DNA of 64,000 nucleotides from a bacterium (GTDB taxonomy: Bacteria > Gemmatimonadota > Glassbacteria > GWA2-58-10): the NCBI GenBank assembly GCA_021372515.1, contig JAJFUG010000072.1, positions 1 through 64,000 of the forward strand, written 5' to 3'. The position numbers and the translations under genes are program-made. Position 1 is the stretch's first letter; every line of letters begins with the position of its first letter. Below the pieces are notes generated by a model. It was not told the DNA's origin. It searched no databases and saw nothing but the letters and a program-made list of their open reading frames with translations. Positions 40,013 through 48,734 of this stretch are shown here, piece after piece.

Positions 40013-41277
40013 AAAACCTTCTGCTCGTCTCCTACTTTTTCCCACCACACGGCGGCGCGGGAGTGCTGCGCCCGTTGGAGACAGTGCGCCTGCTGGAGGG
40101 TCTGGGCTGGCGCTGTTCGGTGGTGGCGGGGCCGGCCGAGGGCTACTGGTTCAGCGACCCGGAGCTTCTGGAGCGCGTGCCCGCCTCGGCCGAGGTGCGC
40201 CGCACCCGCGCCTGGAGTGGCCCGCGCCTGCTTCGTCGCGGCAGTGCGGGACCGCGGCGGAACGAGGCCCTGATCGGACGCCTGCGCCGGGTCGCCGACT
40301 GGCTGCCCCTGCCGGATGTCTACTGCGGCTGGGTGCCGTTCGCCGTGCACGCGGCCATGGAGCTGGCCCGCAAAGCCGACTGTATCCTCTCCACCAGCCC
40401 GCCCGAGTCGGCCCACTGCGTGGCCGGCTACGTGGCCCGCCGCACCGGGCTGCCCTGGGTCGCCGATTTCCGCGACCCCTGGCTGCATGGCCTCTACCGC
40501 TGCTATCCCAGCCGCTGGCAGAGGGCCTGGCAGGCGGGTTACGAGGCCCGCGCCGTGCGCCACGCCTCCCTGGTGATCGCCAACACGCCCGAGGCGGAGG
40601 AGGATTTCCGCGTGCGCTATCCCGGGCTGCCCAAGGCCAAGTTCCAGACTGTGCCCAACGGTTTCGACCCGGAGGAGTTCAGCCGACTCACCCGCCCGCA
40701 GCCGCAGCCCGGCGTGTTCCGCCTGGTCCATGCCGGCGGCCTGACCCTGGAGCGCGACCCGCTGCCGTTTGTCCGCGCTTTCGCCCGGGTGCGGGAGACA
40801 TTGTCCGGACGGCTGCGCCTGGTGCTGGAACTGATCGGGCCGCTGGCCCCGCGTTTCCTGGAACAGGCCCGCGGCCTGGGACTGGGCCCCGACCTGGAGC
40901 TGCCGGGCTGGGTCGGCCGCCGCACGGCCTTGGAGCGCCTGGCCGCCGCCGACTGCGGCGTGCTGATAGAGGCGTTCCGCGCGGGCGCCGAACTGGTCAC
41001 GCCGCTAAAGCTGTACGACTACCTGGGCGCGGGCCTGCCCGTGCTGGCCGTGGCCCCCGCGGGCGCGGCCACTCGCACCGTGGAGAGTCTGGACGCCGGG
41101 CTGGCGGTCACCTCACCGGATGAGGACGCCATCGCCGCTGCGCTGGAGGCGCTGATCGAGCGGGTGCGGAGCGGGGGCGAGACCCTGCGCGGCCGTATCC
41201 GCGCCGCCGCGTCCGGGTTCGAGCGCGGCCGCCAGGTGGAGCGCTTGGCCGGCCTGATCGAACACATGCTACCCTGA
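40009..41277 (+). CDS. glycosyltransferase family 4-like
   Basis: 422 residues; ATG at 40009 overlaps the upstream stop (ATGA). The N-terminal nucleotide-sugar-transferase fold starts LLLVSYFFPPHGGAGVLRPLETVRLLEGLGWRCSVV. In the middle is VADFRDPWL, and the second Rossmann domain has QTVPNGFDPEEFSRL, FRLVHAGGLTLERDPLPFVRAF, GWVGRRTALERLAAADCGVLIE and YDYLGAGLPVLAVAP. Sugar donor and acceptor unknown. Possibly acts on a cell-surface glycan; not near other glycan genes apart from the polysaccharide locus 20 kb upstream. Confidence 0.88.
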   Translation: MKNLLLVSYFFPPHGGAGVLRPLETVRLLEGLGWRCSVVAGPAEGYWFSDPELLERVPASAEVRRTRAWSGPRLLRRGSAGPRRNEALIGRLRRVADWLPLPDVYCGWVPFAVHAAMELARKADCILSTSPPESAHCVAGYVARRTGLPWVADFRDPWLHGLYRCYPSRWQRAWQAGYEARAVRHASLVIANTPEAEEDFRVRYPGLPKAKFQTVPNGFDPEEFSRLTRPQPQPGVFRLVHAGGLTLERDPLPFVRAFARVRETLSGRLRLVLELIGPLAPRFLEQARGLGLGPDLELPGWVGRRTALERLAAADCGVLIEAFRAGAELVTPLKLYDYLGAGLPVLAVAPAGAATRTVESLDAGLAVTSPDEDAIAAALEALIERVRSGGETLRGRIRAAASGFERGRQVERLAGLIEHMLP

Positions 41278-41425
41278 ACGTGGAACTGCACCCAAGTCAT
41301 CTGTGTGAGGGACATCTCAGGAAAAATCTCAGGGAATAAAAACTCTTCTGTTCAGACATGTTTTTGTTAAATTCGATATGAAATAAAACTAACTAAGTGT
41401 TTTAACAATTTTCCGGAGGAGTTAA

Positions 41426-43486
41426 ATGAGACTGGACCGTTTTTGCGCCGTGCTCCTTACGATCGGGCTTCTTGCTGTCCTGCCGTTGCGAGCTGCAGTG
41501 GTGGATACGCTTTACTGCGACGCCGACGTGACGATTACCGGCGCGGCGCCCTATCTCATGTCACCCGGCGGAGGACATCAAGGTTATCTCTCGGTGGGCC
41601 AGAGCGATCTGCGGGAAGGGGAGGGCGAGAACCGCGCTTTCCTGCGTTTCGACCTCAACGGAATCGACCCGGCCTCGATTCAGTCCGCCGAGCTGCACTT
41701 GTGGAAGACCCGCTCGCGCAGTGATTCGCTACGGGTGTACGCGGTGGAGTCCGACATCTGGGACGAGTACGAGACAGCCTGGCTGAACGCCCCGCCCATG
41801 GGCCAGGTGCTGGCGACCGGCCTTTGCGGCCAGGGGTGGAGTGTCTACGACCTCACCGGCTGGGCCAGGAGCCAGAACAATGACCATCTTTCGCTGGGCC
41901 TGCGCACGGTCAACCCTTACACTCAGTTCCTGGGGATCAACAGCCGCGAGGGCGGGGCCCCGCCGCGGCTGATCGTCCGTCATGAAGGTCCCGCGCGCGG
42001 TGACCCGGCCCCCACGCCGGGTTTTCCCTCGTCGAGCGCCCTGGAGCACGGGGTGTATGTCCACGGCGCGGGTGGCTACCGCAAGGTGGCCAGTATCAGC
42101 GATGCAGTGGCGGAGGTCCGTCCGGGCGAGGAGGTCGTGCTCGGTCCGGGCGTTTACTATGAATCTTTTACCCTGAGCGGTGAGGGCACCCCGGAGCAGC
42201 CGCTCAAGATCAGAGGCGACGGCAATCCGCGGCCCGCGGTGGACGGTTCGCTCAGCACCGCCTGGAAAAACACGGACCGCGGCCTGATCATGGTCACGGG
42301 CAAGAACTGGATCATCCAGCACCTGGATATCCGCAACGCCCATCCTTGGGGCGAGGCCGAGAGCAACTCCGGCTGCTTCTACATCCACCAGGCCGAGAAC
42401 ACGGTCATTCGCGACTGCGGGATATATTTCGGCGGCGACGGCATTTTTTCCACCGACGCATCGAAAGAGCTGACAGTCGAGAACTGCGAAGTGGCCTACA
42501 ACAGTTTCCCCCACGCCGGTTACGAGCACGGTTTCTATGTCTGCAACGCCGGCACCGTGACCGTGCGTTACAGCTACATCCACCACAACGGCGGCCAGAA
42601 TTTCAAGACCCGCGCCGAGGACTGCGTTTTCGCCTACAACTACGTTGAGGCGCCCGGCAACTATCAGCTCGATTTCTCCGAGGGTGAGAAATTCGAGGAC
42701 GAGGATGCGATGCTGATCGGCAACACGATTGTCACCAACAACCGTTACCGCTCCAACAATCAGTATATCGTATTCGGCGAGAACCGTCACGGCGGCTCGC
42801 TTTTTCTCTACAACAACACCTTTGTCAATCTCTATCCCGCCAATGGAGATGCCTGGATTCACATGTGGTTCCCGGATGCCACGCCGGTGGGCGAAACCAC
42901 CCTTTCGGCCTGGAACAACGCTTTCTATTTCCAGGCCGGCAGCGCGAGCATGAAGTTCTACGATTCCGAGAAATCCATTCCGGTCTCGGGCGGCAACAAC
43001 TGGTTCGTGCAAGGCACGAGCGGGGTGCCCTCCACAGTGAGCGGCTCGCTCTACGGGGATGATCCGGGGTTCACCGACCTGGCGGCCGGAGATTTCGTGC
43101 CGCGCCAGAACAGCCCGCTGGTGGATGCCGGCAGCGCGGCCGCCCCCGAGCTGCCCGGCCACCAGAACCTTCAGCGCCGCCTGGACCAGCCGCGCACCGT
43201 GATCGGCGCGGCCCCGGATATCGGAGCCTACGAGTACGACCAGGCCGCTCAGGGCGGATCGTCACTGGAGTGGGATTTCAACCCGGACGGACGGCTGGAC
43301 CTGAAGGACGTGATCGTGTTCCTGCTGAAAATCGGCACCGGCGCGCAATCGCTCTCGATGGATGTGAACGGCGACGGGAATGTGTCGTTGAGCGATGCGG
43401 TGGCGCTGGTGCGTGAGCTGCGCCGCAGCCACGCCTCGGTCCTGGCCGGTGCCGGTGAGTTCGAGCCGCTGGGGGGGCTGGATTAG
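41426..43486 (+). CDS. secreted right-handed parallel beta-helix protein with DNRLRE-type and dockerin-like modules
   Basis: 686 residues, GGAGGAG before the ATG. A signal peptide (about 1-23) is followed by a DNRLRE-like beta-sandwich (about 25-185, RAFLRFDLNGIDPASIQSAELHLWKTRS). A right-handed beta-helix follows (about 205-600, with repeated N-rich turns, for example NCEVAYNSFPHAGYEHGF and YSYIHHNGGQNFKTRAEDCVFAYNYVEAPGNY). The C-terminus (about 612-665) carries two calcium-binding dockerin-like repeats: DFNPDGRLDLKDVIVFLLKIG and DVNGDGNVSLSDAVALVREL. Beta-helix proteins of this type are often polysaccharide lyases or adhesins; catalytic residues are not identifiable. Confidence 0.85.
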   Translation: MRLDRFCAVLLTIGLLAVLPLRAAVVDTLYCDADVTITGAAPYLMSPGGGHQGYLSVGQSDLREGEGENRAFLRFDLNGIDPASIQSAELHLWKTRSRSDSLRVYAVESDIWDEYETAWLNAPPMGQVLATGLCGQGWSVYDLTGWARSQNNDHLSLGLRTVNPYTQFLGINSREGGAPPRLIVRHEGPARGDPAPTPGFPSSSALEHGVYVHGAGGYRKVASISDAVAEVRPGEEVVLGPGVYYESFTLSGEGTPEQPLKIRGDGNPRPAVDGSLSTAWKNTDRGLIMVTGKNWIIQHLDIRNAHPWGEAESNSGCFYIHQAENTVIRDCGIYFGGDGIFSTDASKELTVENCEVAYNSFPHAGYEHGFYVCNAGTVTVRYSYIHHNGGQNFKTRAEDCVFAYNYVEAPGNYQLDFSEGEKFEDEDAMLIGNTIVTNNRYRSNNQYIVFGENRHGGSLFLYNNTFVNLYPANGDAWIHMWFPDATPVGETTLSAWNNAFYFQAGSASMKFYDSEKSIPVSGGNNWFVQGTSGVPSTVSGSLYGDDPGFTDLAAGDFVPRQNSPLVDAGSAAAPELPGHQNLQRRLDQPRTVIGAAPDIGAYEYDQAAQGGSSLEWDFNPDGRLDLKDVIVFLLKIGTGAQSLSMDVNGDGNVSLSDAVALVRELRRSHASVLAGAGEFEPLGGLD

Positions 43487-43504
43487 GCGGAGCGCGAGGT
43501 GCGT

Positions 43505-43538
43505 CCGCCGGAATCGGGCCACAGCCCGATTCCGGCGG
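43505..43538 (+). terminator. hairpin downstream of the beta-helix gene
   Basis: Perfect 14-base stem CCGCCGGAATCGGG / CCCGATTCCGGCGG, loop CCACAG, 18 bases after the stop. A short T-run (GGTTTTTC) lies 10 bases beyond, so termination is plausible. Confidence 0.6.
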
Positions 43539-43864
43539 CCACCTCAGGTTTTTCACTGGAACTGAATTGCTCCACTCACCATAGCCTTCCAGCTATGCGG
43601 CGTCGAGGTGGAACGCCCGGCCGCCCTTCCCGCACATCTCCTGCCCAACGGATAGAGAGTTCATATCTGTTCCGCGCGGTCATTTTTCCTGCCCCCTGTT
43701 TCCTATTCCCTTTGACAGGCGCGGGTGGAAGACTTAAATTACAATCGGAAAGTGTGGTGAGATCGGGTCAAATGTATTAATTCCAGAGAGTTAAGTTATG
43801 AAATGACAAAAATGGCCACCTGGCGCGCGGAGCTCGGCAGTCCGCAGCGCCGGAAAGAGAGACG
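43539..43864. other. intergenic region upstream of the LOG-family gene
   Basis: 326 bases without a convincing gene. It holds the promoter at 43712-43740. Short open frames (for example near 43499-43780) lack ribosome sites. Confidence 0.4.
43712..43740 (+). promoter_or_regulatory. promoter of the LOG-family operon
   Basis: TTGACA (43712-43717), 17-base spacer, TAAATT (43735-43740), about 125 bases before the first start codon. Confidence 0.65.
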
Positions 43865-44806
43865 ATGAGCGACAAACTGCAAGCCCCCCCTCCCAAGAAC
43901 ATGGTCCCGCGCGATTTCCTTCTCTCGCCGGAAGCGCACTCGATCCGCAGCGTTGCGGACAGCCTCTACCCGTCCTACCTTCGTGCCAGCCTGCGCCGTG
44001 GCGACCCGGCCGTGATTGAGCCGATCCCAGTGCTCGACGAGGCGTTCATGAACAGCCACGAGGGCCGCTGGGTGAGGATCCTGGCCGAGACGACCTACGC
44101 CGAATTCAGCATGCAGAAACACAAGGTGCACCACACGGTGGTGTTTTTCGGCTCGGCCCAGATACCGGAGAAACAGACCGCCGCCGACGGGTTACAGAAG
44201 GCCCGCGAGCGCGCGGACCAGGGTCAGATCGAGCGCTGGGAGCGGATGCTCGACATTTCGCAGTACTACGATCAGGCGCGCGAGCTGGCCGCAAAGCTGA
44301 CCGCCTGGTCCCTGGAGCAGGGCGTGCCGGGCGACCCGCAGCCGTTCGTGATCTGCACAGGCGGAGGGCCCTCGATCATGGAGGCGGGCAACCGCGGCGC
44401 GGCGGACGTGAACGGCAAATCCATCGGGCTGAACATCTTCCTGCCCCACGAGCAGTCCTCCAACCCCTATATCAGCCCGGAGCTGGATTTCCATTTCCAC
44501 TACTTTTTCACCCGCAAGTTCCATTTCCTCTACCGGGCCAAGGCCCTGGTGGTGTTCCCGGGCGGTTACGGCAGCCTGGACGAGATGTTCGAGGTGCTCA
44601 ACCTGATCAAAACCCGCAAGATAGTCAAGTCGATGGCCGTGGTGCTGTTCGGCAGCCGGTTCTGGAAACGGGTGATCGATTTTCAGTACATGGCCGACTG
44701 CGGGGTGATCCACCCGGATGACCTGGAAGCTTTCAGCTACGCGGACACGGTCGAGGAGGCGCTCAAGCGCCTGACCCGACACCTGCAGAAATACCTCAAC
44801 CGGTGA
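43865..44806 (+). CDS. LOG-family protein (nucleoside 5'-monophosphate phosphoribohydrolase type)
   Basis: 313 residues, longer than the usual 180-250 because of an N-terminal extension. The LOG core is clear: VVFFGSAQIPEKQTAADG, then FVICTGGGPSIMEAGNRGAADVNGKSIGLNI (about 156-186), and PGGYGSLDEMFEVLNLIKT (about 234-252) with the family PGGxGTxxE-like motif. Here a Ser replaces the usual Thr. LOG proteins release a base from nucleotide monophosphates. GAGAGACG precedes the ATG. First gene of a four-gene run. Confidence 0.9.
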   Translation: MSDKLQAPPPKNMVPRDFLLSPEAHSIRSVADSLYPSYLRASLRRGDPAVIEPIPVLDEAFMNSHEGRWVRILAETTYAEFSMQKHKVHHTVVFFGSAQIPEKQTAADGLQKARERADQGQIERWERMLDISQYYDQARELAAKLTAWSLEQGVPGDPQPFVICTGGGPSIMEAGNRGAADVNGKSIGLNIFLPHEQSSNPYISPELDFHFHYFFTRKFHFLYRAKALVVFPGGYGSLDEMFEVLNLIKTRKIVKSMAVVLFGSRFWKRVIDFQYMADCGVIHPDDLEAFSYADTVEEALKRLTRHLQKYLNR

Positions 44807-44840
44807 GGCCGCCCCGGTCTGACAGCGGAGGGAATTAAAC

Positions 44841-45197
44841 ATGCGCTGCAAGCAGATCCTGAAGCAGACTCAGGGTGAGGTCGCCGAGGTGGAACTGGAC
44901 GGGCTGCGCTGCAGCCGGGCCGGAATCTGCCGCCGCAAGGGCATTTGCGCGCTCTCGCCCTGGGCGCGTCCCGAACTGGTGCCGCTGGACGAGGAGAACG
45001 CCCCGGCCGGCACTGACAACGCCTCGGAGCTTGCCTGCCCCACCTCGTACGAGGTGCTCAAGTTCAAGTATTCACTGGGCTTCCACTGGGTGCGGATGGA
45101 GAATTTCGAGGAGGCGGTGCGCCTGATCGACAACCAGCCGGTGGAGGAGCAGCCGCGCATAATCCGACGTATCGAATATTTCAAGCTGCCGGAGTAG
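44841..45197 (+). CDS. unknown protein with Cys-rich N-terminus
   Basis: 118 residues, family not recognised. GGAGGG sits about 8 bases before the ATG. Cysteines cluster near the start (MRCKQ, LRCSRAGICRRKGIC), then an acidic linker and a helical end (YEVLKFKYSLGFHWVRMENFEEAVRLIDN, VEEQPRIIRRIEYFKL). The cysteine spacing could bind a metal, but the pattern is not a standard zinc finger. It follows the LOG gene by 34 bases and precedes the next gene by 4, so it is co-transcribed. Confidence 0.6.
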   Translation: MRCKQILKQTQGEVAEVELDGLRCSRAGICRRKGICALSPWARPELVPLDEENAPAGTDNASELACPTSYEVLKFKYSLGFHWVRMENFEEAVRLIDNQPVEEQPRIIRRIEYFKLPE

Positions 45198-45201
45198 GCC
45201 G

Positions 45202-45516
45202 ATGTCCGTGCGTGATCCGATGACCGCCAGGCTGCTGGCCGACAGGATGGTCGGCTCGTTTTTCGACGGGCTGAGCGAGGTCGAACGCCTGCAGATCGCT
45301 TTCGGCGGCGGGCGGGCCAGCCAGTCCACCGCGTTTTCGATGCTCGCCTACACCCTGAATGTGTACCTGGCCGAGCTTTCTTTGCCCGAGGAACAGGGGC
45401 GGGAGTTCTTCCAAGCGGCGATCCAGAAAAAAATCCAGCAACTGCGCCAGTCCGCCCGGCCCGAAAAAGCCTCCGGCGGCAGCGCCGCCACGGAGAGGGA
45501 CGATGAAACGACGTGA
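45202..45516 (+). CDS. unknown small helical protein
   Basis: 104 residues, family not recognised. GGAG lies 7 bases before the ATG. The sequence is mostly helical (LLADRMVGSFFDGLSEVERLQIAF, FSMLAYTLNVYLAELSLPEEQGREFFQAAIQKKIQQLR), with a polar tail. It overlaps the downstream TIM-barrel gene by 14 bases, and the overlap argues for translation of both. Its position inside the LOG-unknown-unknown-TIM barrel run is the only functional clue. Confidence 0.6.
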   Translation: MSVRDPMTARLLADRMVGSFFDGLSEVERLQIAFGGGRASQSTAFSMLAYTLNVYLAELSLPEEQGREFFQAAIQKKIQQLRQSARPEKASGGSAATERDDETT

Positions 45517-46441
45517 TTTCCTTTACGGCCTGCCCGCCGCGCTGGGCGCCGCAGCCCTGCTCGGCCGGGCCGGGAACGCCCAGGCGGCCTGGCTGTCGCA
45601 TTTCGCCCTGGGGGCGATCAGCGACGAGATCGACCCGGACGTGGAGAAAGCCTTCACTTTCCTGCGCCAGTTCGGGCTGGGCTGGGTCGAGATACGGGAT
45701 GTCTGGGGCGCCTATGTGACCGACATCGACAGCGCCACCCTGGAGCGGCTCAAGGGCGTGATCGACTCCAGCGGCCTCAGGGTCTCGGTGGTGGACACGG
45801 CCCTGTTCAAGACCACTCTGCCCGGCACGCACCCCGACCAGGGCCAGAGCGACCAGTACCCCTACGCGGTGCAGTTCGACCTGCTCAAGCGCGCGGTGGA
45901 AAAGGCCGTGGCCCTGCAGGCGCCGTACCTGCGGATTTTCGATTTCTGGCGCTGCCGCGAGCAGAACCGGATCATGGACGAGGTCTGCGAGCACCTGGAC
46001 CGGGCCATCGAGATCGCCCGTCCCGCCGGGGTGCGCCTTCTGGTGGAGAACGAATACTCCTGCCACACCGGCACCGGGGCCGAGATGGCCGGCCTGCAGA
46101 AAAAGATCAACCACCCTTACCTGGGTTTCATCTGGGACCCGATGAATTGTCTTGTCGCCGGGGTGGACCCCTATCCGGCCGAGTACGACAAGCTGGACAA
46201 GGCCCGTGTGTTCCACGTGCACATCAAGGACGCGCTCAAGGACCCGTCCGAGGGACGCTACAAGGCGGTGCGGGTGGGAGCGGGCCAGGTGGACTGGGTC
46301 GGCCAGTTCCGGGCGCTGCTGGTTGACGGGTTCCGGGGCACGCTCAGCCTGGAGACCCATTACAACGGGGCGGACGGCACCCGGCGTTCGGCCAGCCTGG
46401 AGTCGATGACCTCGATCTTCGAGCTGATAAAAAAAGCCTGA
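45503..46441 (+). CDS. Tat-exported TIM-barrel protein, sugar-phosphate isomerase/epimerase type
   Basis: 312 residues from the ATG at 45503, inside the end of the previous gene. The signal MKRRDFLYGLPAALGAAALL has the twin-arginine motif RRDFL, and cleavage is likely after AQA. The mature part has the xylose-isomerase-like / AP-endonuclease-2 barrel: FLRQFGLGWVEIRDVWGAYV, PYLRIFDFWRCREQN, RLLVENEYSCHTGTGAEM, YLGFIWDPMN, VFHVHIKDAL and LSLETHYNGADGTR. The metal-binding Glu/Asp/His/Glu residues are present. Folded export suggests a periplasmic sugar enzyme. No substrate is evident. Confidence 0.85.
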   Translation: MKRRDFLYGLPAALGAAALLGRAGNAQAAWLSHFALGAISDEIDPDVEKAFTFLRQFGLGWVEIRDVWGAYVTDIDSATLERLKGVIDSSGLRVSVVDTALFKTTLPGTHPDQGQSDQYPYAVQFDLLKRAVEKAVALQAPYLRIFDFWRCREQNRIMDEVCEHLDRAIEIARPAGVRLLVENEYSCHTGTGAEMAGLQKKINHPYLGFIWDPMNCLVAGVDPYPAEYDKLDKARVFHVHIKDALKDPSEGRYKAVRVGAGQVDWVGQFRALLVDGFRGTLSLETHYNGADGTRRSASLESMTSIFELIKKA

Positions 46442-46492
46442 GGCGGACGGCCGGAACAGGTTTGCCGATGGAATTGCTATGTTTGGTGTAGT

Positions 46493-46510
46493 GGCACGGT
46501 GCACCGTGCC
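46493..46510. repeat. GGCACGG-type palindrome
   Basis: Perfect: arms GGCACGGTG / CACCGTGCC, preceded by GTAGT. It lies 52 bases after the TIM-barrel stop, followed by CTAAAAAG. Confidence 0.75.
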
Positions 46511-46867
46511 CTAAAAAGCATTTTGTTCTCTTAGTTACGGCACAGAGAACCAGAAACCATTGGGGGGCCGTAAACTCGCCCGATCCCTTTGAGTTTTCCC
46601 TCCTGCGGTGTGCAAGGAGCTTTTGCACGCTGCCTTGGGTGCGGGGCGCCGCTGGCGCTGATTGCCCACCGGGCCTGGGCGGCTGGATTCGCCTTCGATG
46701 TGCCCGGCGCTTTTTCTCCGCTCCCCCGGTACGGCTCGGACATACGGCCCCCTGCGTCCCTGCGGGCCGCTCATGGGATTCAAGCCTTCGATGGGGATGT
46801 AATCCATCAAATCGCGTACGCTGCGCCGTGCCCCGGCATTGTCCCGCCATTCCCCTGGAAAACAAAG
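46511..46867. other. non-coding stretch between two palindromes
   Basis: About 357 bases flanked by a GGCACGG and a GGGCGGG palindrome. No gene supported: open frames on both strands lack ribosome sites and known motifs. Content may be decayed sequence or a repeat unit. Confidence 0.4.
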
Positions 46868-46892
46868 AGGGGCGGGTTATAAACCCGCCCCT
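46868..46892 (-). terminator. GGGCGGG palindrome, likely terminator of the VOC gene
   Basis: AGGGGCGGGTT - ATA - AACCCGCCCCT, perfect 11-base arms, followed on the minus strand by CTTTGTTTTC. It lies 30 bases after the VOC stop. Confidence 0.6.
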
Positions 46893-46922
46893 ACGTTTTT
46901 ATCCTCATTGATCAGTCAGCTT

Positions 46923-47285
46923 TCAGCGCACGCCCGGGTCCACCTCCCACAGCCCGAACCGGTTGCCGTCCTGGTCCTCCAGGATGGCGAAACGCCCCAT
47001 GCCCGGCACGAGCGTCTCAGGGACAATCACCTTGGCCCCCAGGCCCGTGGCTTTCAGGACATAGGCCTTGAGCGAGTCCACGGAGATGTAGTTCATCCAG
47101 CGGTGCCCGGGGTTCTGGCGTCCCAGCAGGCCGCCGGAGGGGCCCTGCCCGCCGGTCTTGATCTGCCAGTAGGGACTGTCCCCCAGGCTCAGCTCCTGGA
47201 ATGTCCAGCCGAACAGCTCGCCGTAGAACTCCCGCGCCCGGTCTACCGAGTCGCTCGGTATCTCGAAATGGCAGATATCCGGCAT
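46923..47285 (-). CDS. VOC-superfamily (glyoxalase/bleomycin-resistance fold) protein
   Basis: 120 residues with the two beta-alpha-beta-beta-beta modules: HFEIPSDSVDRAREFYGELFGWTFQ (His near 6 as a metal ligand) and INYISVDSLKAYVLKATGLGAKVIVPETLVPGMGRFAILEDQDGNRFGLWEV (Glu near the end). Two metal-binding positions fit, but the family covers dioxygenases, lyases and resistance proteins, so the reaction is unknown. Alone on its strand, downstream of the phosphatase pair. Confidence 0.85.
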   Translation of the reverse strand: MPDICHFEIPSDSVDRAREFYGELFGWTFQELSLGDSPYWQIKTGGQGPSGGLLGRQNPGHRWMNYISVDSLKAYVLKATGLGAKVIVPETLVPGMGRFAILEDQDGNRFGLWEVDPGVR

Positions 47286-47347
47286 GCTCCGCTCTCCTTG
47301 TCCATTGGGGGCCGCGCGCGCTGATGCCTGCCGCAGGCGGTCCGGGT

Positions 47348-48547
47348 TTATTTGTCAGTGGCGAAGGTGGTGAAGTTTTTCACCCCCCAGCCCTGGACTG
47401 CCAACTGCGGGATGTGGAAATTGTGGTGCACTCCGGCGAAAGCCTGGGCGTTGGGGCCCCAGGCCAGAAGCGGCACCGCGCCGCCGGTGTGGTCGCCGTG
47501 GGTCCAGCCGGCGGTGATCGTACCCTCTTTCTCGTTGGCCTCGTTGATCGCCAGGCCGCCGGTCTCGTGGTCCGCGGTCACCAGCACCAGCGTGCTCCCG
47601 TCCTTCCCGGCGAAAGCCACGGCCTTGGCCACGGCGCGGTCGAAATCGAGCGTCTCATCCACGTTGCCCTGCAGGTTATTGGCGTGGCCCTCCCAGTCGA
47701 TCTGGCTGCCCTCGACCATCAGGAAAAAGCCTTTCTGGTTGCGGCTGAGCACCTTGATCGCGTCCTCGACCATCTCGGGCAGGGGAATCTCGCGCTGCGG
47801 GGCCTTGGCCATGTGCATCGGGACAAACAGGCCGGCCACGGACTGCACCTTGTTCAGGTCGAGGGCGCGGAACTGTTCCACCGTGGTGACCACGGTCATG
47901 CCGCGCTTGCGCATGGCGGCCAGCAGGTCGAGATCGTCATCGCGAAAACTTTCCCGGTCCGAGGCGGGCAGGAAATAGCCGCGTCCTCCGCCCAGAAGCA
48001 CATCCACCGGGGCGACGCTGATCTGGCGGGCGATCTCCCACTCGTTGACCCGGCTCCTCACGTGGGCCAGGAAATCGGCGGGCGTGGCGTGGGTCACCGA
48101 GCAGGTCACCACCACGCCGGTGCTCTTGCCCAGGCTTTTGGCCAGCTCCAGGATGGTCTTTACCGGACGGCCGTCCTTGTCCGCGCCGATCCGTCCGTTG
48201 GTGGTGCGCAGACCGCAGGAGATGGCTGTGCCACCCGCGCCGGAATCGGTGATGAAATCATCGCTCAGCGACCAGGTGAGCGACTGGCCCAGGGCCTGCG
48301 GGCTGTCCATGGTGAGCCCGGCCCCGCGGCCGAACGAGGCGGCGCGCGCCGCGCCCACGGCGTTGAACCCCATCCCGTCGCCGATCAAAATGATAATGTT
48401 CTTTACCGGTTTCACGTTCTGGATCGCGGTGGCATCCCCCACCTGGGCGAAAGAGGATATCTTGACGGTGTCGTTCTGGTCGGCGGCGTACACGTGCAGG
48501 GACAGGGCCAGCAACGCCACCAGGGCCAGGTGCAGGTATCTTTTCAT
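47348..48547 (-). CDS. alkaline phosphatase (copy 1 of a tandem pair)
   Basis: 399 residues with signal peptide (about 1-21, ALVALLALSLHVYAAD). The active-site motifs are GDGMGFNAVGAAR (first metal Asp), ITDSGAGGTAISCGLRT (nucleophile Ser near 99), FFLMVEGSQIDWEGHAN and LVTADHETGG. Two more metal ligands lie in WTHGDHTGGAVPLLAWGP. It hydrolyses phosphomonoesters in the periplasm with Zn/Mg. The start has GGAG 8 bases upstream. It is closely related to the gene at 48735-49934, with identical stretches in the C-terminal region, indicating tandem duplication. Confidence 0.94.
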   Translation of the reverse strand: MKRYLHLALVALLALSLHVYAADQNDTVKISSFAQVGDATAIQNVKPVKNIIILIGDGMGFNAVGAARAASFGRGAGLTMDSPQALGQSLTWSLSDDFITDSGAGGTAISCGLRTTNGRIGADKDGRPVKTILELAKSLGKSTGVVVTCSVTHATPADFLAHVRSRVNEWEIARQISVAPVDVLLGGGRGYFLPASDRESFRDDDLDLLAAMRKRGMTVVTTVEQFRALDLNKVQSVAGLFVPMHMAKAPQREIPLPEMVEDAIKVLSRNQKGFFLMVEGSQIDWEGHANNLQGNVDETLDFDRAVAKAVAFAGKDGSTLVLVTADHETGGLAINEANEKEGTITAGWTHGDHTGGAVPLLAWGPNAQAFAGVHHNFHIPQLAVQGWGVKNFTTFATDK

Positions 48548-48584
48548 TTTGCGGTCTCCGTTTTGAGATTGGCATGATTGAGAA

Positions 48585-48613
48585 AAAATATCAAAGAAAC
48601 CATTTTAGGACAA
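48585..48613 (-). promoter_or_regulatory. candidate promoter of phosphatase copy 1
   Basis: Minus strand TTGTCC (48608-48613), 17-base spacer, TATTTT (48585-48590). Its placement after the terminator of the upstream copy suggests separate transcription. Confidence 0.45.
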
Positions 48614-48670
48614 TATAGGGGACTGTCGGCGTGCCAGTCAACCGAAAATGGCGGGTTGCGCGTTTGAAAT

Positions 48671-48709
48671 GCAAAAGAAAACGCGCCGCACCGGAGGCGG
48701 TGCGGCGCG
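48671..48709 (-). terminator. terminator between the two phosphatase genes
   Basis: Eleven-base stem CGCGCCGCACC (48682-48692) / GGTGCGGCGCG (48699-48709), followed on the minus strand by TTTTCTTTT. It lies 26 bases after the stop of the upstream copy. Confidence 0.8.
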
Positions 48710-48734
48710 CTGCGGATTCAGATGCGGTCCGGGG

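Noticed and set aside
46344-46865. Several overlapping small frames between the palindromes
   Set aside because: No ribosome site, no family motif, and composition unlike neighbouring genes.
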